Under the pieces are notes generated by a model. That model was not told the origin of the DNA, made no database searches, and saw only the letters and a program-made list of their open reading frames with translations. A program made the translations under genes and the position numbers. A stretch of 36,900 nt of DNA from Chara braunii (Eukaryota > Streptophyta > Charophyceae > Charales > Characeae): the NCBI GenBank assembly GCA_003427395.1, contig BFEA01000774.1, positions 326,693 to 363,592 on the forward strand, given 5' to 3'. This document shows, piece after piece, positions 1 to 8,249 of this stretch; within the stretch, counting starts at the first letter, position 1, and every line of letters starts with the position of its first letter.

Positions 1-115
1 TAGCGGACGATTCATCGATTTTGCTCCTATCGATGAAGTAGCGTGTGGCCAGCCGTGGGGTTGGAGGCTTTCCTGTCCGCCTGTGCGTTGCTCATCCTAT
101 CGATGGAAAACTAAC

Positions 116-116
<1 letters not shown>
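1..116. repeat. AT-CGAT word-rich start, related to the 20.9-22.0 kb repeat
   Basis: Words such as ATTCATCGAT and CCTATCGATG recur here and resemble the GATC/ATCGAT-rich repeat further on. No convincing open reading frame is present. Confidence 0.3.

Positions 117-118
<2 letters not shown>

Positions 119-178
<60 letters not shown>
119..178. repeat. (CT)n microsatellite
   Basis: About 60 bases of uninterrupted CT dinucleotides. The serine/leucine and arginine/glutamate ORFs that cross it are simple-repeat translations, not genes. The 179-396 stretch that follows is C-rich then GCGC/TGCG-rich, with nothing assignable. Confidence 0.95.
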
Positions 179-181
<3 letters not shown>

Positions 182-396
182 CCCCCAAAGCAAACGCCTT
201 TTGAGACCCCAACCCCTAACCCCCCACTCATCCCCTCCCCCCCACAAAAAAAAGACAAAAACAAACCGCGCATCTTGCGCACCTGCCCCAGCCTAACCCG
301 CATGCGTGAGTGCAGCGCATGGGCGCATGCTTGCGTGCGTGTGCGCATGTGCGCTTCGCCCGGCACATAGCGCAACGCCTGTGCACCGCAAGTATG

Positions 397-418
397 ATAT
401 ATATATATATATATATAT
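397..418. repeat. (TA)n tract at the left border of the foldback element
   Basis: An AT dinucleotide run that abuts an island containing the 12-base palindrome CCGAACGTTCGG. The same arrangement recurs at 4226-4290, at the other side of the foldback element. Confidence 0.85.
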
Positions 419-423
419 GGTTA

Positions 424-1010
424 CTAGGCCGAACGTTCGGGGGTCCGTTCGGGGAAGGGGTTCGACCCCTGTAAAAGATTACTTCGGGGCCTAAAAATAT
501 ATATTTTTTGTTGAATTGTTTTTTGTAAGTTTTGTAAGACATGCGCTACATGCATATAAATTGTTTAGGCATTTTACTAAGCCAAAACAAAATGAAAAAT
601 CTTCAAAGATGGCGGTGTTAAAACGTGCTCGGCTACTCAGCTTATTTTTTTTCCTCACTTTTCACTTTTGGTTTTGATTTTATTTTGGTGGCTTAAATAT
701 TTTATTTTTTTTGAATTTTTTTGCATGAGTTTTGCATTATGTGACGTACAAATATGTAAAGTTGCAAGACATTTGATTATGCCAAAAACAAATGAAAAAT
801 CACCAAAGATGGCGATGCTGAAAATGGGCTTGCGCACTCACTAATTTTAATGCTATAATTTTATTTCTTAATATTTATTTTTATTTTTAGTTTTTTTTCA
901 AATTTGGTAAGGAATTTGGATGTAATGCTCAAGCAAATGTTGTTTAGTTTATTTTTCTGCATAACATATGTTTTTCTCAGAAGTTTTTGGTTTTTTAAGA
1001 TTTCTTTTGG
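424..1010 (+). mobile_element. Left arm of a large foldback element
   Basis: This stretch is the reverse complement, with divergence, of 3590-4145. Matching blocks run in order: the CGGGGCCTAA block near 485, AAGATGGCGGTGTTAAAACG near 607, the block TTTGGTAAGGAATTTGGATG near 902 and the CATAACATATG block near 960. Within the arm, the segment around 570-640 is repeated around 770-842, so the arm is itself a tandem duplication. It is AT-rich with no coding potential that I can see. It is likely the arm of a foldback or MITE-like element; no transposase is present. Confidence 0.75.
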
Positions 1011-1033
1011 TTTTCTTTCCCCATTATATACCC

Positions 1034-1300
1034 AGACGGGCACCTGGGCATAAGTTAGGCGCCCGAGCATTCGGAAAAACATCCTCTCTCTCTCAGTGTA
1101 TATATCTATATATATATAATTATATATATCGTCAAATAGAACTGCCCGGTATATATATATATACTGCGTTACCGAGCGTACCTGTACGGGGCGTTTCTGT
1201 ATGGGTCGTACAAGTTTTTTTCGTATGCGGACCTGTACGTGGACTTGTACGTACGTACAGGTCCCCGTACAAGTTTTTTTTTTGGGGGGGGGGGCCTTGC
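1034..1300. repeat. Inner repeat block: GGGCACCTGGGCATAAGTTAGG module, (TA)n and GTAC palindromes
   Basis: The module near 1037-1090 is repeated in direct orientation near 5140-5195, followed both times by CT repeats and (TA)n. From 1140 the sequence is dense in CGTAC words, including GTACGTACGTAC near 1248, ending in poly-T and poly-G near 1270-1295. Similar GTAC-rich sequence is found at 3375-3450. Confidence 0.6.
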
Positions 1301-1372
1301 CGAGCAGCACAGGACGCCCTAGGGTGGTTTTTCGTTAGGCTGGGGTTTGCCTGGGCAGGGGGCTTGTGGGAG

Positions 1373-1473
1373 GTCCAGCAAGGGTGCACACACACAAACG
1401 TAGTACCAAGCGGGAAACTCAGCAAGGCATTTAGTTTATGGGCAAAACTCTAAAATCAGCTATGGGTTTCAGT
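1373..1473 (+). repeat. Direct repeat copy A (about 100 bp)
   Basis: The segment beginning GTCCAGCAAGGGTGCACAC and running through GGGAAACTCAGCAAGGCATT is repeated with few changes at about 2826-2928. The pair lies in the unique-looking centre of the foldback element. Confidence 0.8.
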
Positions 1474-1864
1474 CATACTTGCGGTGCATCACACGCGCGC
1501 AGCTTCCCCACGTGCGCTGCAGCGCACATGCCCACACATGCGCGCGCACGTGATGCGGCGTATTTAGCAATTAATAATAAAAAAAAATCAGAAAGGGTAG
1601 GTCGTCGTACCCATAAGTGTCCCTCCCTTTTAAAAAGGGTAAGTACACAGAAAAAGAATATTTTGAGGTCTCGTCGTACTGCTCATTTGTTTGATTCTCC
1701 TTTCCAAAAAGTACCCTGCAAGCAATTACCAGGGTTTCCATAACCTTTGGAAGGATGTGCATTGCACTGCTGGAAGACCACGAGTAGGCTAGCAATATAT
1801 CCCGGATTCGGATCAAGTCTGTGTTCCAAGAGTTATGGGTTACAAACTTACCATAAACACTCAA
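1474..1864. other. No feature recognised
   Basis: GC/CACA-rich sequence around 1490-1560, then unremarkable sequence. ORFs here are short and unlike any family I know. Confidence 0.5.
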
Positions 1865-2168
1865 GTAGTTGTCTCGTTTTTTTTTTTTTACCTTTTCTTA
1901 CGTGCAGTGGCCCTAAGTGCCTCGCTCCACTCATCAGCACTTGCAGAAAAGAAAAACGGATGGCTTGTATGGTTCCAGTTTCTATGAGAAGATTCATTTT
2001 AGTTTTGCACATATTGTAGTTGTCTCGTTTTTTTGTTTTTCCTTTTCTTACTTGCGTGCAATGGCCCTAAGGGCCTGGCTCCACTCATCAGCACTTGCAG
2101 AAAAGAAAAACGTATGGCCTGTATGGATCCAGTTTTTAGGAGAAGATTCATTCTAGTTTTGCACATTT
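1865..2168 (+). repeat. Tandem duplication, two units of about 152 bp
   Basis: Units 1865-2016 and 2017-2168 both begin TAGTTGTCTCGTTTTTTT and end AGTTTTGCACAT. Each contains GCCT(C/G)GCTCCACTCATC, which resembles the terminal motif of the foldback family at 26-32 kb. The unit length is not a multiple of three and no coding is evident. Confidence 0.85.
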
Positions 2169-2420
2169 GGTGAGTAGTGGAGTAAAACCCTCAAAATCAC
2201 ATGCCGAGTTAGTAAGTCAGTAACCCATAACTGCTGAAACACGGATCTGAAATAGAAGCTACAGCGTAAGTAGCCGGCCTACTCCCTCCTTACTATGAGT
2301 CCAGTGACGACTCGTCTAATGACCAGCCCGTTCCTGCCGAAGGGACCCTTGCCAATATTTGGCAGGGACCTTTTGAAATACTGGCAGGGGTTATCTGAAT
2401 AATTTGAAAGTACGAGATGC
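2169..2420. other. No feature recognised
   Basis: Ordinary sequence with no clear repeat or ORF between the tandem duplication and the poly-A tract. Confidence 0.4.
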
Positions 2421-2444
2421 AAAAAAAAAAAAAAAAAAAAAAAA
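2421..2444. repeat. Poly(A) tract, 24 bases
   Basis: Uninterrupted A run. I found no flanking duplication, so a retro-insertion cannot be claimed. Confidence 0.9.
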
Positions 2445-2701
2445 GGTTGCCCGTACATGCTCTAAACTCAAACTGGTTGGACTGGTACCCGCCTAGACCT
2501 AGCCTACAACCATTGGCCTCTACAAATGCCACTTTTGTCTTCTTCTGCTCGGCCTCCAGTACCTGCACATCTACCCCTTCAAGGTGCGGTACCGGCCTAC
2601 CCGCTACTTGAGTGTTTTTCCCGCTGCGATCCCTCAATGTCATGGTCACAGGCAAGTACCGGCCCTGAGGGCCCAATGAACGAGCAAGTGCCCTTTTGGG
2701 C

Positions 2702-2822
2702 CACACACACTCAAGCCATCTAGCACTCAGACAGGCACCGCCACACACACTCTCGAGCCAATCAGCACTTAGACAGGCACGATCACACACACACTCAAGC
2801 CAACCAGCACTCAGACAGACAT
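2702..2822 (+). repeat. Three tandem units of about 41 bp
   Basis: Three copies of a CACACACACTCAAGCCA ... CAGCACTCAGACAGGCA unit, starting near 2702, 2742 and 2784. The repeated CLSAxWLE pattern in a minus-strand ORF comes from this repeat and is not evidence for a protein. Confidence 0.8.
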
Positions 2823-2825
2823 GCA

Positions 2826-2928
2826 GTCCAGCAAACGTGCACACACACAAACTTAGTAGCAAACGGGAAACTCAGCAAGGCATTCAGTCTATGGGCAAAA
2901 CTAAGAAATCAGCTGTGTGTTTCAATTT
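2826..2928 (+). repeat. Direct repeat copy B
   Basis: Partner of 1373-1473, with the same order of words: GTCCAGCAAACGTGCACAC, then CGGGAAACTCAGCAAGGCAT, then ATCAGCT. Confidence 0.8.
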
Positions 2929-2954
2929 GTTTGGACAGGTCATCACACTAAGGA

Positions 2955-3004
2955 GGCAGACCCTCTATCTGCGTCGCATGTCAGCAGCAGGTAGAGGGTC
3001 TGCC
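2955..3004. other. 18-bp-stem perfect hairpin
   Basis: GGCAGACCCTCTA (2955-2967) is the exact reverse complement of 2992-3004. Inside, a T/G wobble and CTGC/GCAG continue the helix, giving 18 consecutive pairs around a 14-base loop (2973-2986). Size and symmetry resemble a small-RNA precursor or a foldback remnant. No transcript evidence is available from sequence alone. Confidence 0.7.
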
Positions 3005-3354
3005 ACAACAGCTCTCCGCACCCAACGAAACTCATTAAAACAAAAAAAACAAAAAACAACGGAGAGAGAAAGCTCTCCTTGACATTGGTTTTCAGGACAA
3101 CGAACCTCCATTGGTGTATTATTGGTGCAATGCTGCTCTGTGGACACGGTGTGACTATCTGGCTTTCAATGTGATGGTGTAATCTGGAATTATCGTCTCG
3201 TTGTTGCTTATTTTCCTTGCACCAGGTTGGACTATGAGGAAAACAGCAGCAGACACCCGAAGGCTGTTCAGGGGCATTTTTTGCCATAGCGCCTTCATAA
3301 ACAAGTTTTTTCGAGCGGTTTTCAAGTTTTTGGATTTTACGGAGTCTACCGGAG
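3005..3354. other. No feature recognised
   Basis: No gene, repeat or structure that I can support in this part of the foldback centre. Confidence 0.4.
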
Positions 3355-3580
3355 ATGTCGGAAAAAAAAAAAAAAAAAACCTCGTACGGGACCCCTAGCG
3401 TACGAGTACGATCCGTACCCTCGTACTCGTACGGCGACCCGTACATATATATACAGGGTAACCGGCGTTCGGAACGAGCCGAACGCCCGAACCCGAACGC
3501 CCAAACGTATGGGACTCCTTGGGGATGCGTTCGGCCGTTCGGGCCGAACGCGGACCCGAAAAAAAAAAAAAAAAAAAAAA
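3355..3580. repeat. GTAC/GTTCGG palindrome island between two poly-A runs
   Basis: A poly-A run near 3362-3379 is followed by CGTACGG/CGTACGAG words, a short (TA)n with ACAGGGTAACC, then many GAACGCCCGAAC and CGTTCGG words, and another poly-A run near 3560-3581. It is the right-hand equivalent of the 1140-1300 and 424-500 islands. Confidence 0.6.
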
Positions 3581-3589
3581 ACAAATCAT

Positions 3590-4145
3590 CAAAAAAATCT
3601 GAAAAAACGATATGTTATGGAAAAACATAAATTAAACAAGATTTGCCTGAGCATTACATCCGAATTCCTTACCAAATGTGAAATAAAAATAAAATACAGG
3701 AAAAAAATACCTATAATAAAAATAAATAAAAATAAATAAAAATAAAAAGAGAATTAAATTTAGTGAGTGCGCGAGCATGTTTTTGACACCGCCCTCTTTC
3801 GCGATTTTTTTTTTTTTTTGGCATAGCTAAATGCCCTGAAAAATTAGAGATGTGTACTTCACAGAATACAAAACCCACTAAAAAAGTTTTTAAAAAATAA
3901 TAAAATTGTTTAGACACCGAACTAAAGTGAAAACAAAAAGTAAAAAGTGAAAAAATACGTGGGCGAGCATGTTTTGACACCGCCATCTTTGGCAATTTTT
4001 AATTATTATTTGGCTTAGCCAAATGACTTGAAAATTTACAGGCATGTATCTCACATCATATAGAACTCACAAAAAACAATTCAGAAAAAATTAATTATTT
4101 TTAGGCCCCGAAATAATTTTTGGCGGGGGCCGAACGCCGTCGGGT
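3590..4145 (-). mobile_element. Right arm of the large foldback element
   Basis: Inverted, diverged copy of 424-1010. Recognisable blocks in reverse order are ATATGTTATGG near 3610, GCATTACATCCGAATTCCTT near 3651, the CACCGCC(A/C)TCTTT blocks near 3787 and 3980, and TTAGGCCCCGAAAT near 4100. Like the left arm it contains the internal duplication, which argues that the arm duplicated first and was then inverted. Confidence 0.75.
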
Positions 4146-4221
4146 TCGGACCCTGTACGGGACCCTGAACGCCCGTACGTATGGAGGTCTGCCCGGGGAC
4201 CTCCGTACGTACGGGCTAGTG

Positions 4222-4225
<4 letters not shown>

Positions 4226-4263
<38 letters not shown>
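4226..4263. repeat. (TA)n microsatellite
   Basis: About 38 bases of TA repeats between palindromic CGTACGTACGG on the left and CCGAACGTTCGG (4275-4286) on the right. Confidence 0.9.
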
Positions 4264-4266
<3 letters not shown>

Positions 4267-4480
4267 GTTACCTGACCGAACGTTCGGGGGCCCTCGGACT
4301 GGCCCCCGAACGTTCGGGCGTTCGGGGTCCCGTTCGGGGGCCGAACACCTCCAGGTTTGGTCCCCGCCAAAAAAAATTTCGGGGCCTAAAAAATGCCCGA
4401 ACGTACGGAGGTTGGCTCGGGGGCCTCCATACGTACAGGCTGGTAACCATGTATATATATATATATATGTACATATCGTC
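4264..4480. repeat. GAACGTTC palindrome island
   Basis: Contains two copies of CCGAACGTTCGG or its core (near 4275 and 4308) and several GTTCGGGG words, then GGGGCCTAAAAAATGCC and CGTACGG words, ending in a second short (TA)n near 4450. It matches the borders of the foldback element, so it is probably a neighbouring or nested copy. Confidence 0.6.
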
Positions 4481-4639
4481 AAACATAGCTATATATACCT
4501 AGGAAAATTTTCATGCCCGACCAGTCCTGCCCGGCTAGGCACCTAGACATGCAAAAAATATATTTATGTTTTTACAGGATACCAGAGTGGCCCGAGGTCA
4601 CTTCCCCGGCAGGTCAAGAAAATTAATTAAAAAAAATAT

Positions 4640-5095
4640 AATAATAGTAATTGTATTTTTTATTCTAAATTTGGTGAAGAATTACGATTTGACCCTACTG
4701 CAAAAGTTGTTCAGTTTATTTTTCTGCATAACATAGTTTTTTTTGGACTTTTTGGAATTTTATTTTTGTTTTTGTTTTTTTTTGTGACCTTCCATGGTCC
4801 TTGCACGGGCTGGCCACTCGGGACCCGGGTGGCCCGGTTGGTACCCTATATATTTTTTATTTTTTTTACGTTTTTTCAGAGGATCCCAAATCCGGGCTCA
4901 TTTATTTTTTTTACGAAATGAATTTCAAGGGGGGGAGGTATAAATTGGGTTTAAAGGGGCTAAAGGGGTTTAAAGGGGGCTAAAAATGTTAATGTGACCC
5001 TCAGTCAAAAGTCGTTTGTATTGTAATTCTACACAACATATATTTCTTTTTCTGAATTGTTTTATTTGTTTGTATTTTTATTTTTTTCCGTTGGG
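4640..5095 (+). repeat. Degenerate further copies of the foldback-arm sequence
   Basis: The segment 4660-4760 (TTTGGTGAAGAATTACGA ... TTCTGCATAACATAG) is a direct copy of the left-arm block 900-1000. A more degenerate copy runs near 4985-5060. No coding is evident. Confidence 0.6.
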
Positions 5096-5134
5096 GCTGC
5101 CTTGAACTCTATCCAGGGCTATGCCCGGGCGAGC

Positions 5135-5215
5135 ACTTGAACGGGTACCTGGGCATAAGTTAGGCGTCCGGTTGTCCGAAAAAACATCCTCTCTATTTTT
5201 CTCTCTCTCTCTCTC

Positions 5216-5216
<1 letters not shown>
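5135..5216 (+). repeat. Second copy of the GGCATAAGTTAGG module with CT tail
   Basis: Direct repeat of 1034-1100: ACCTGGGCATAAGTTAGGCG, then AAAACATCCTCTCT, then CT repeats. Confidence 0.8.
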
Positions 5217-5218
<2 letters not shown>

Positions 5219-5308
<90 letters not shown>

Positions 5309-5320
5309 ATATATATATAT
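5219..5320. repeat. (TA)n microsatellite, about 100 bases
   Basis: Long AT dinucleotide tract with a GTATGTATGTAT interruption near 5295. The tyrosine/isoleucine ORFs crossing it are artefacts. The following 5321-5540 shows nothing I can assign. Confidence 0.95.
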
Positions 5321-6794
5321 GACAGTCTGTAGAGTTTTCCATCTGGTGTGGGAGAGTGATAGTCTACTTTGATTTTGGTTAAGGTAGATTATCATTTACA
5401 GTGTAATCAGTGAGGGAATTCTGCAGACTGTTGAGGGTTCAGCCTCCTGATGACATCAAAAGTCCGAACCACAAACATATATATGCACACACGAGGTTAA
5501 CTTCAACCATATCCCTTCAGTCATATCCAAAGTCCTCTCAGTGATGACAGTGGGACTCCTCTCAGTCATATATATGTAATCACGGGCAACCATATCCAAA
5601 GTCCGAACCACAAACATACCTGCAATCAGATCAAAGATCCAACAAAAGTTCACGCACTACACGAGGTTAACTTCAAGCATTCTCTGCCCTCATACCCCTT
5701 GTTTTAGTCATACAAACCTCAACCTTAGCGCACCCTTCCAATAACAAAATACTCAGTATCTTTGTTAAATGACCATTCAATAAAGTCCGGGTGAAAAACA
5801 CAATGAAATAGATCAAATCACAGGGCTAAAGCCTTTAGGTTGAGTGGCAAGGGTGCATTGGAGTTGAATCGTAAACCGACAAATCGACAACCGACCTATT
5901 ATCAGTGATAACAGAAGATGATCATTGTAGGATCAAGCTGAATCTAGCCCAAATCCTGAATCAATCGATTAAGAAGATCTGTAACACAAGACAGGTCAAT
6001 CCCCAAGCTAAGCCTATAAGTCGATGGAGAACAATCTCCACACCACGATCCTACCAAAAATCATTATAATTAGCTAAGTCTGAATCTACCTCTAAGCCGG
6101 TGCCCAAAGCAAAGGTAGACTGATGGCAGAATCTCCCCTATTAAGGGTGGATCGCCGGAATCGCCACCTGTTAAAATATAATATAACTCCTTTAAACTAA
6201 GGAAATTTCGGCAGCATTTCTCGTAGGAAAAGTGCCTTTTCATAATTTTTATCAGCCCGAACATGAAAACAGAAATAGTCTTTAACTTTCCAAAGTCCTA
6301 TTTTGTCGAACTCCCTGAATTAACAAAACTTTGGGCAACACCCCCTTTTTAAAACAGGAGACTTCTCAGATTTCTACTCAGCCATATATAAAATTTAGAC
6401 AAGCTGAACTTTGAAAAGTCAAAATTTGACTAACTCCTTGGATTTGCAGAAATTTCGACAGCACTTCCCGTAGAGAAAGTGACTTACCAAAATTTATACA
6501 AAGCCAAGTATAAAAATAAGATCCCAGAAAATGCGAGAATTAATCTAAGTAAAATAAAGTTAGCTCAGAAAATGCAGAAATTTGAACTAACTCTTATCGC
6601 TCTAGCACGTGGCGAGCCTCTAAAGCAAGTACCTGTCAAACTGAAACTGAGACTAAGTAGCGACCTCACTCAGCCACATGCAGGTCCAACCACAAAGGTA
6701 AGTACTCTCACCACCCCAAGTTTATCTGAACAAACAATAGTTCATGATCTTTCAATGATTTAACCCATTATACCCAGCTTACATAAGGCATAAA

Positions 6795-7688
6795 GTCAGG
6801 TCACCCAAACTTATGAGACATGCCTGACCCAGCCAAAGTATACACAAACACAGGGCACAACTACTTTTCTCTTCTTTGGGCATGTGACTAGGCCATCCTA
6901 ATCGCCCTGAACTATTTAAGTAGTCAGATTGTATATATCTCTTTGAACTTAACCTTCAAAGCGGGCGTAGTACTGAGTCATTCATCTTAGAAACAATGCT
7001 CAGTTGGGCCAAGTTACCTTCAATTATACCTCTTAGTTATACTCTCTTCAGCTTGTGATAAGCTATAGTCAGACCACATGAACTTATTGAACAGTCCGAC
7101 TACCGTTTTCAAATAAAATAGTAATATAATATAGCCAAATTATAACCTTTGGGTTCCAGCATGTGCGAGGCTTTGAGTCAGACCACCTGAACTTACAGAA
7201 CAGTCTGACTCTCTACCTGGTTCGTTCCTCTCTGATTCAACTTGTGCAAGGCGTCGGGCTAGACCACCTAAACTTATAGAACGGTTTGTCCTTTGTCAAG
7301 TTCATTTCCCCAGAATAAAACAGGAAGAGGCTGAGTCACCTAAACTTATAGAATGGCTAAGACCTCCTCGTTCAGAACCAAATAAACAGAGAAAAAATCA
7401 AAATAACCAAGGCAACGAAGATACCTGAGCTTACAGAATGCACTTGGTTCCCTGAAAAAGTTAATCACAATTAGCCCTCGCAAGTCAGAGTAACCAGATC
7501 ACCTAAACTTATAGAATGATTTGATTCTCAATGCAAGTCCACAACACTGGGTCTCCCCAAACTTATGGGGACTTCCCAGCCTCCAGAGCAATCAGACCAT
7601 CTAAACTTATAGAATGGTCTGATGCGCCACACAATCCAAAATAAAAAAAAAAACACTGGGTCTCCCTAAACTTATGGGGACTTCCCAG
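6795..7688. other. Array of about ten two-helix stem-loops (copy 1)
   Basis: Units share the core CCTAAACTTATAGAA or variants, flanked by arms that are complementary within a unit but differ between units. Clear stems: GTCAGG/CCTGAC (6795-6828), ACTGAG/CTCAGT (6972-7004), TAGTC/GACTA (7066-7102), GAGTCAGAC/GTCTGACTC (7175-7211), a wobble-containing stem (7258-7291), GAGG/CCTC (7327-7366), AAC-AAG/CTT-GTT (near 7415-7449), AACCAGATC/GATTTGATT (7492-7526), CTGGG/CCCAG (7547-7579 and 7656-7688) and ATCAGACCAT/ATGGTCTGAT (7591-7623). Many cores form a small inner helix too (CTA/TAG, CTG/CAG, CCCC/GGGG). The function is unknown. Confidence 0.75.
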
Positions 7689-8195
7689 CCTTAATGATCC
7701 AGTCAAACCTCACGCAAAAACTGTTTCCCATTCTGCCCTTTCCCAGATGTAATTTTTTTTTTTCATGATCTGCTTTCAGGCAATTAACAAAACTGAAACT
7801 GAGATTGCACAGACATTCCTTTACTTAATCTGGTTTAAGTCCTGAAAGTCAAACCAAAAAGTCAAAGTAGGGATGCATGCCATATACTCAGTAAAAACAC
7901 AACAGGCAGTACAAATAGGGCTATAATCTGGGTTTATAGAGGGAAAACGAAACATTTACCTCTTTGTTCCCTGCCTCGAGAACTCCTCCTGAGTTCCGGC
8001 AGAGCTCCCACAATCGGTGGGCTGACTCCCCACAGAGTCTTGCTGCGGTCCTACGGGTTGCAATCCCGCCTGCCGCCTTCCTCTCAGAACCGGACTAGAC
8101 TTAGGGTTTCAGACTCTCGAGATACAAGAGGGGGATAACTCAACTCGCAGGAGAGGGTCCTGATACCTTCAGTCGCCTGAGGGCTCCGCAATGGT

Positions 8196-8249
8196 GGTCA
8201 ACAAAATGCAGCAACTTGGTCAAATTGAAGTCATCCACCGTTGTTGACC
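8196..8249. other. 9-bp inverted repeat
   Basis: GGTCAACAA (8196-8204) and TTGTTGACC (8241-8249) can pair across a 36-base loop. It lies just downstream of the hairpin-array part of copy 1. The corresponding site in copy 2 is not preserved. Confidence 0.5.

Noticed and set aside
2293-2862. 189-codon minus-strand ORF with repeated CLSAxWLE
   Set aside because: Its repeated part is the 41-base tandem repeat and it crosses a 24-base poly-A tract. No family resemblance.
5446-5475. Hammerhead-ribozyme-like CTGATGA ... CGAA
   Set aside because: CTGATGA at 5447 is followed by GTCCGAACC, but the second core element GAAA is lacking and stems I and III cannot be drawn.
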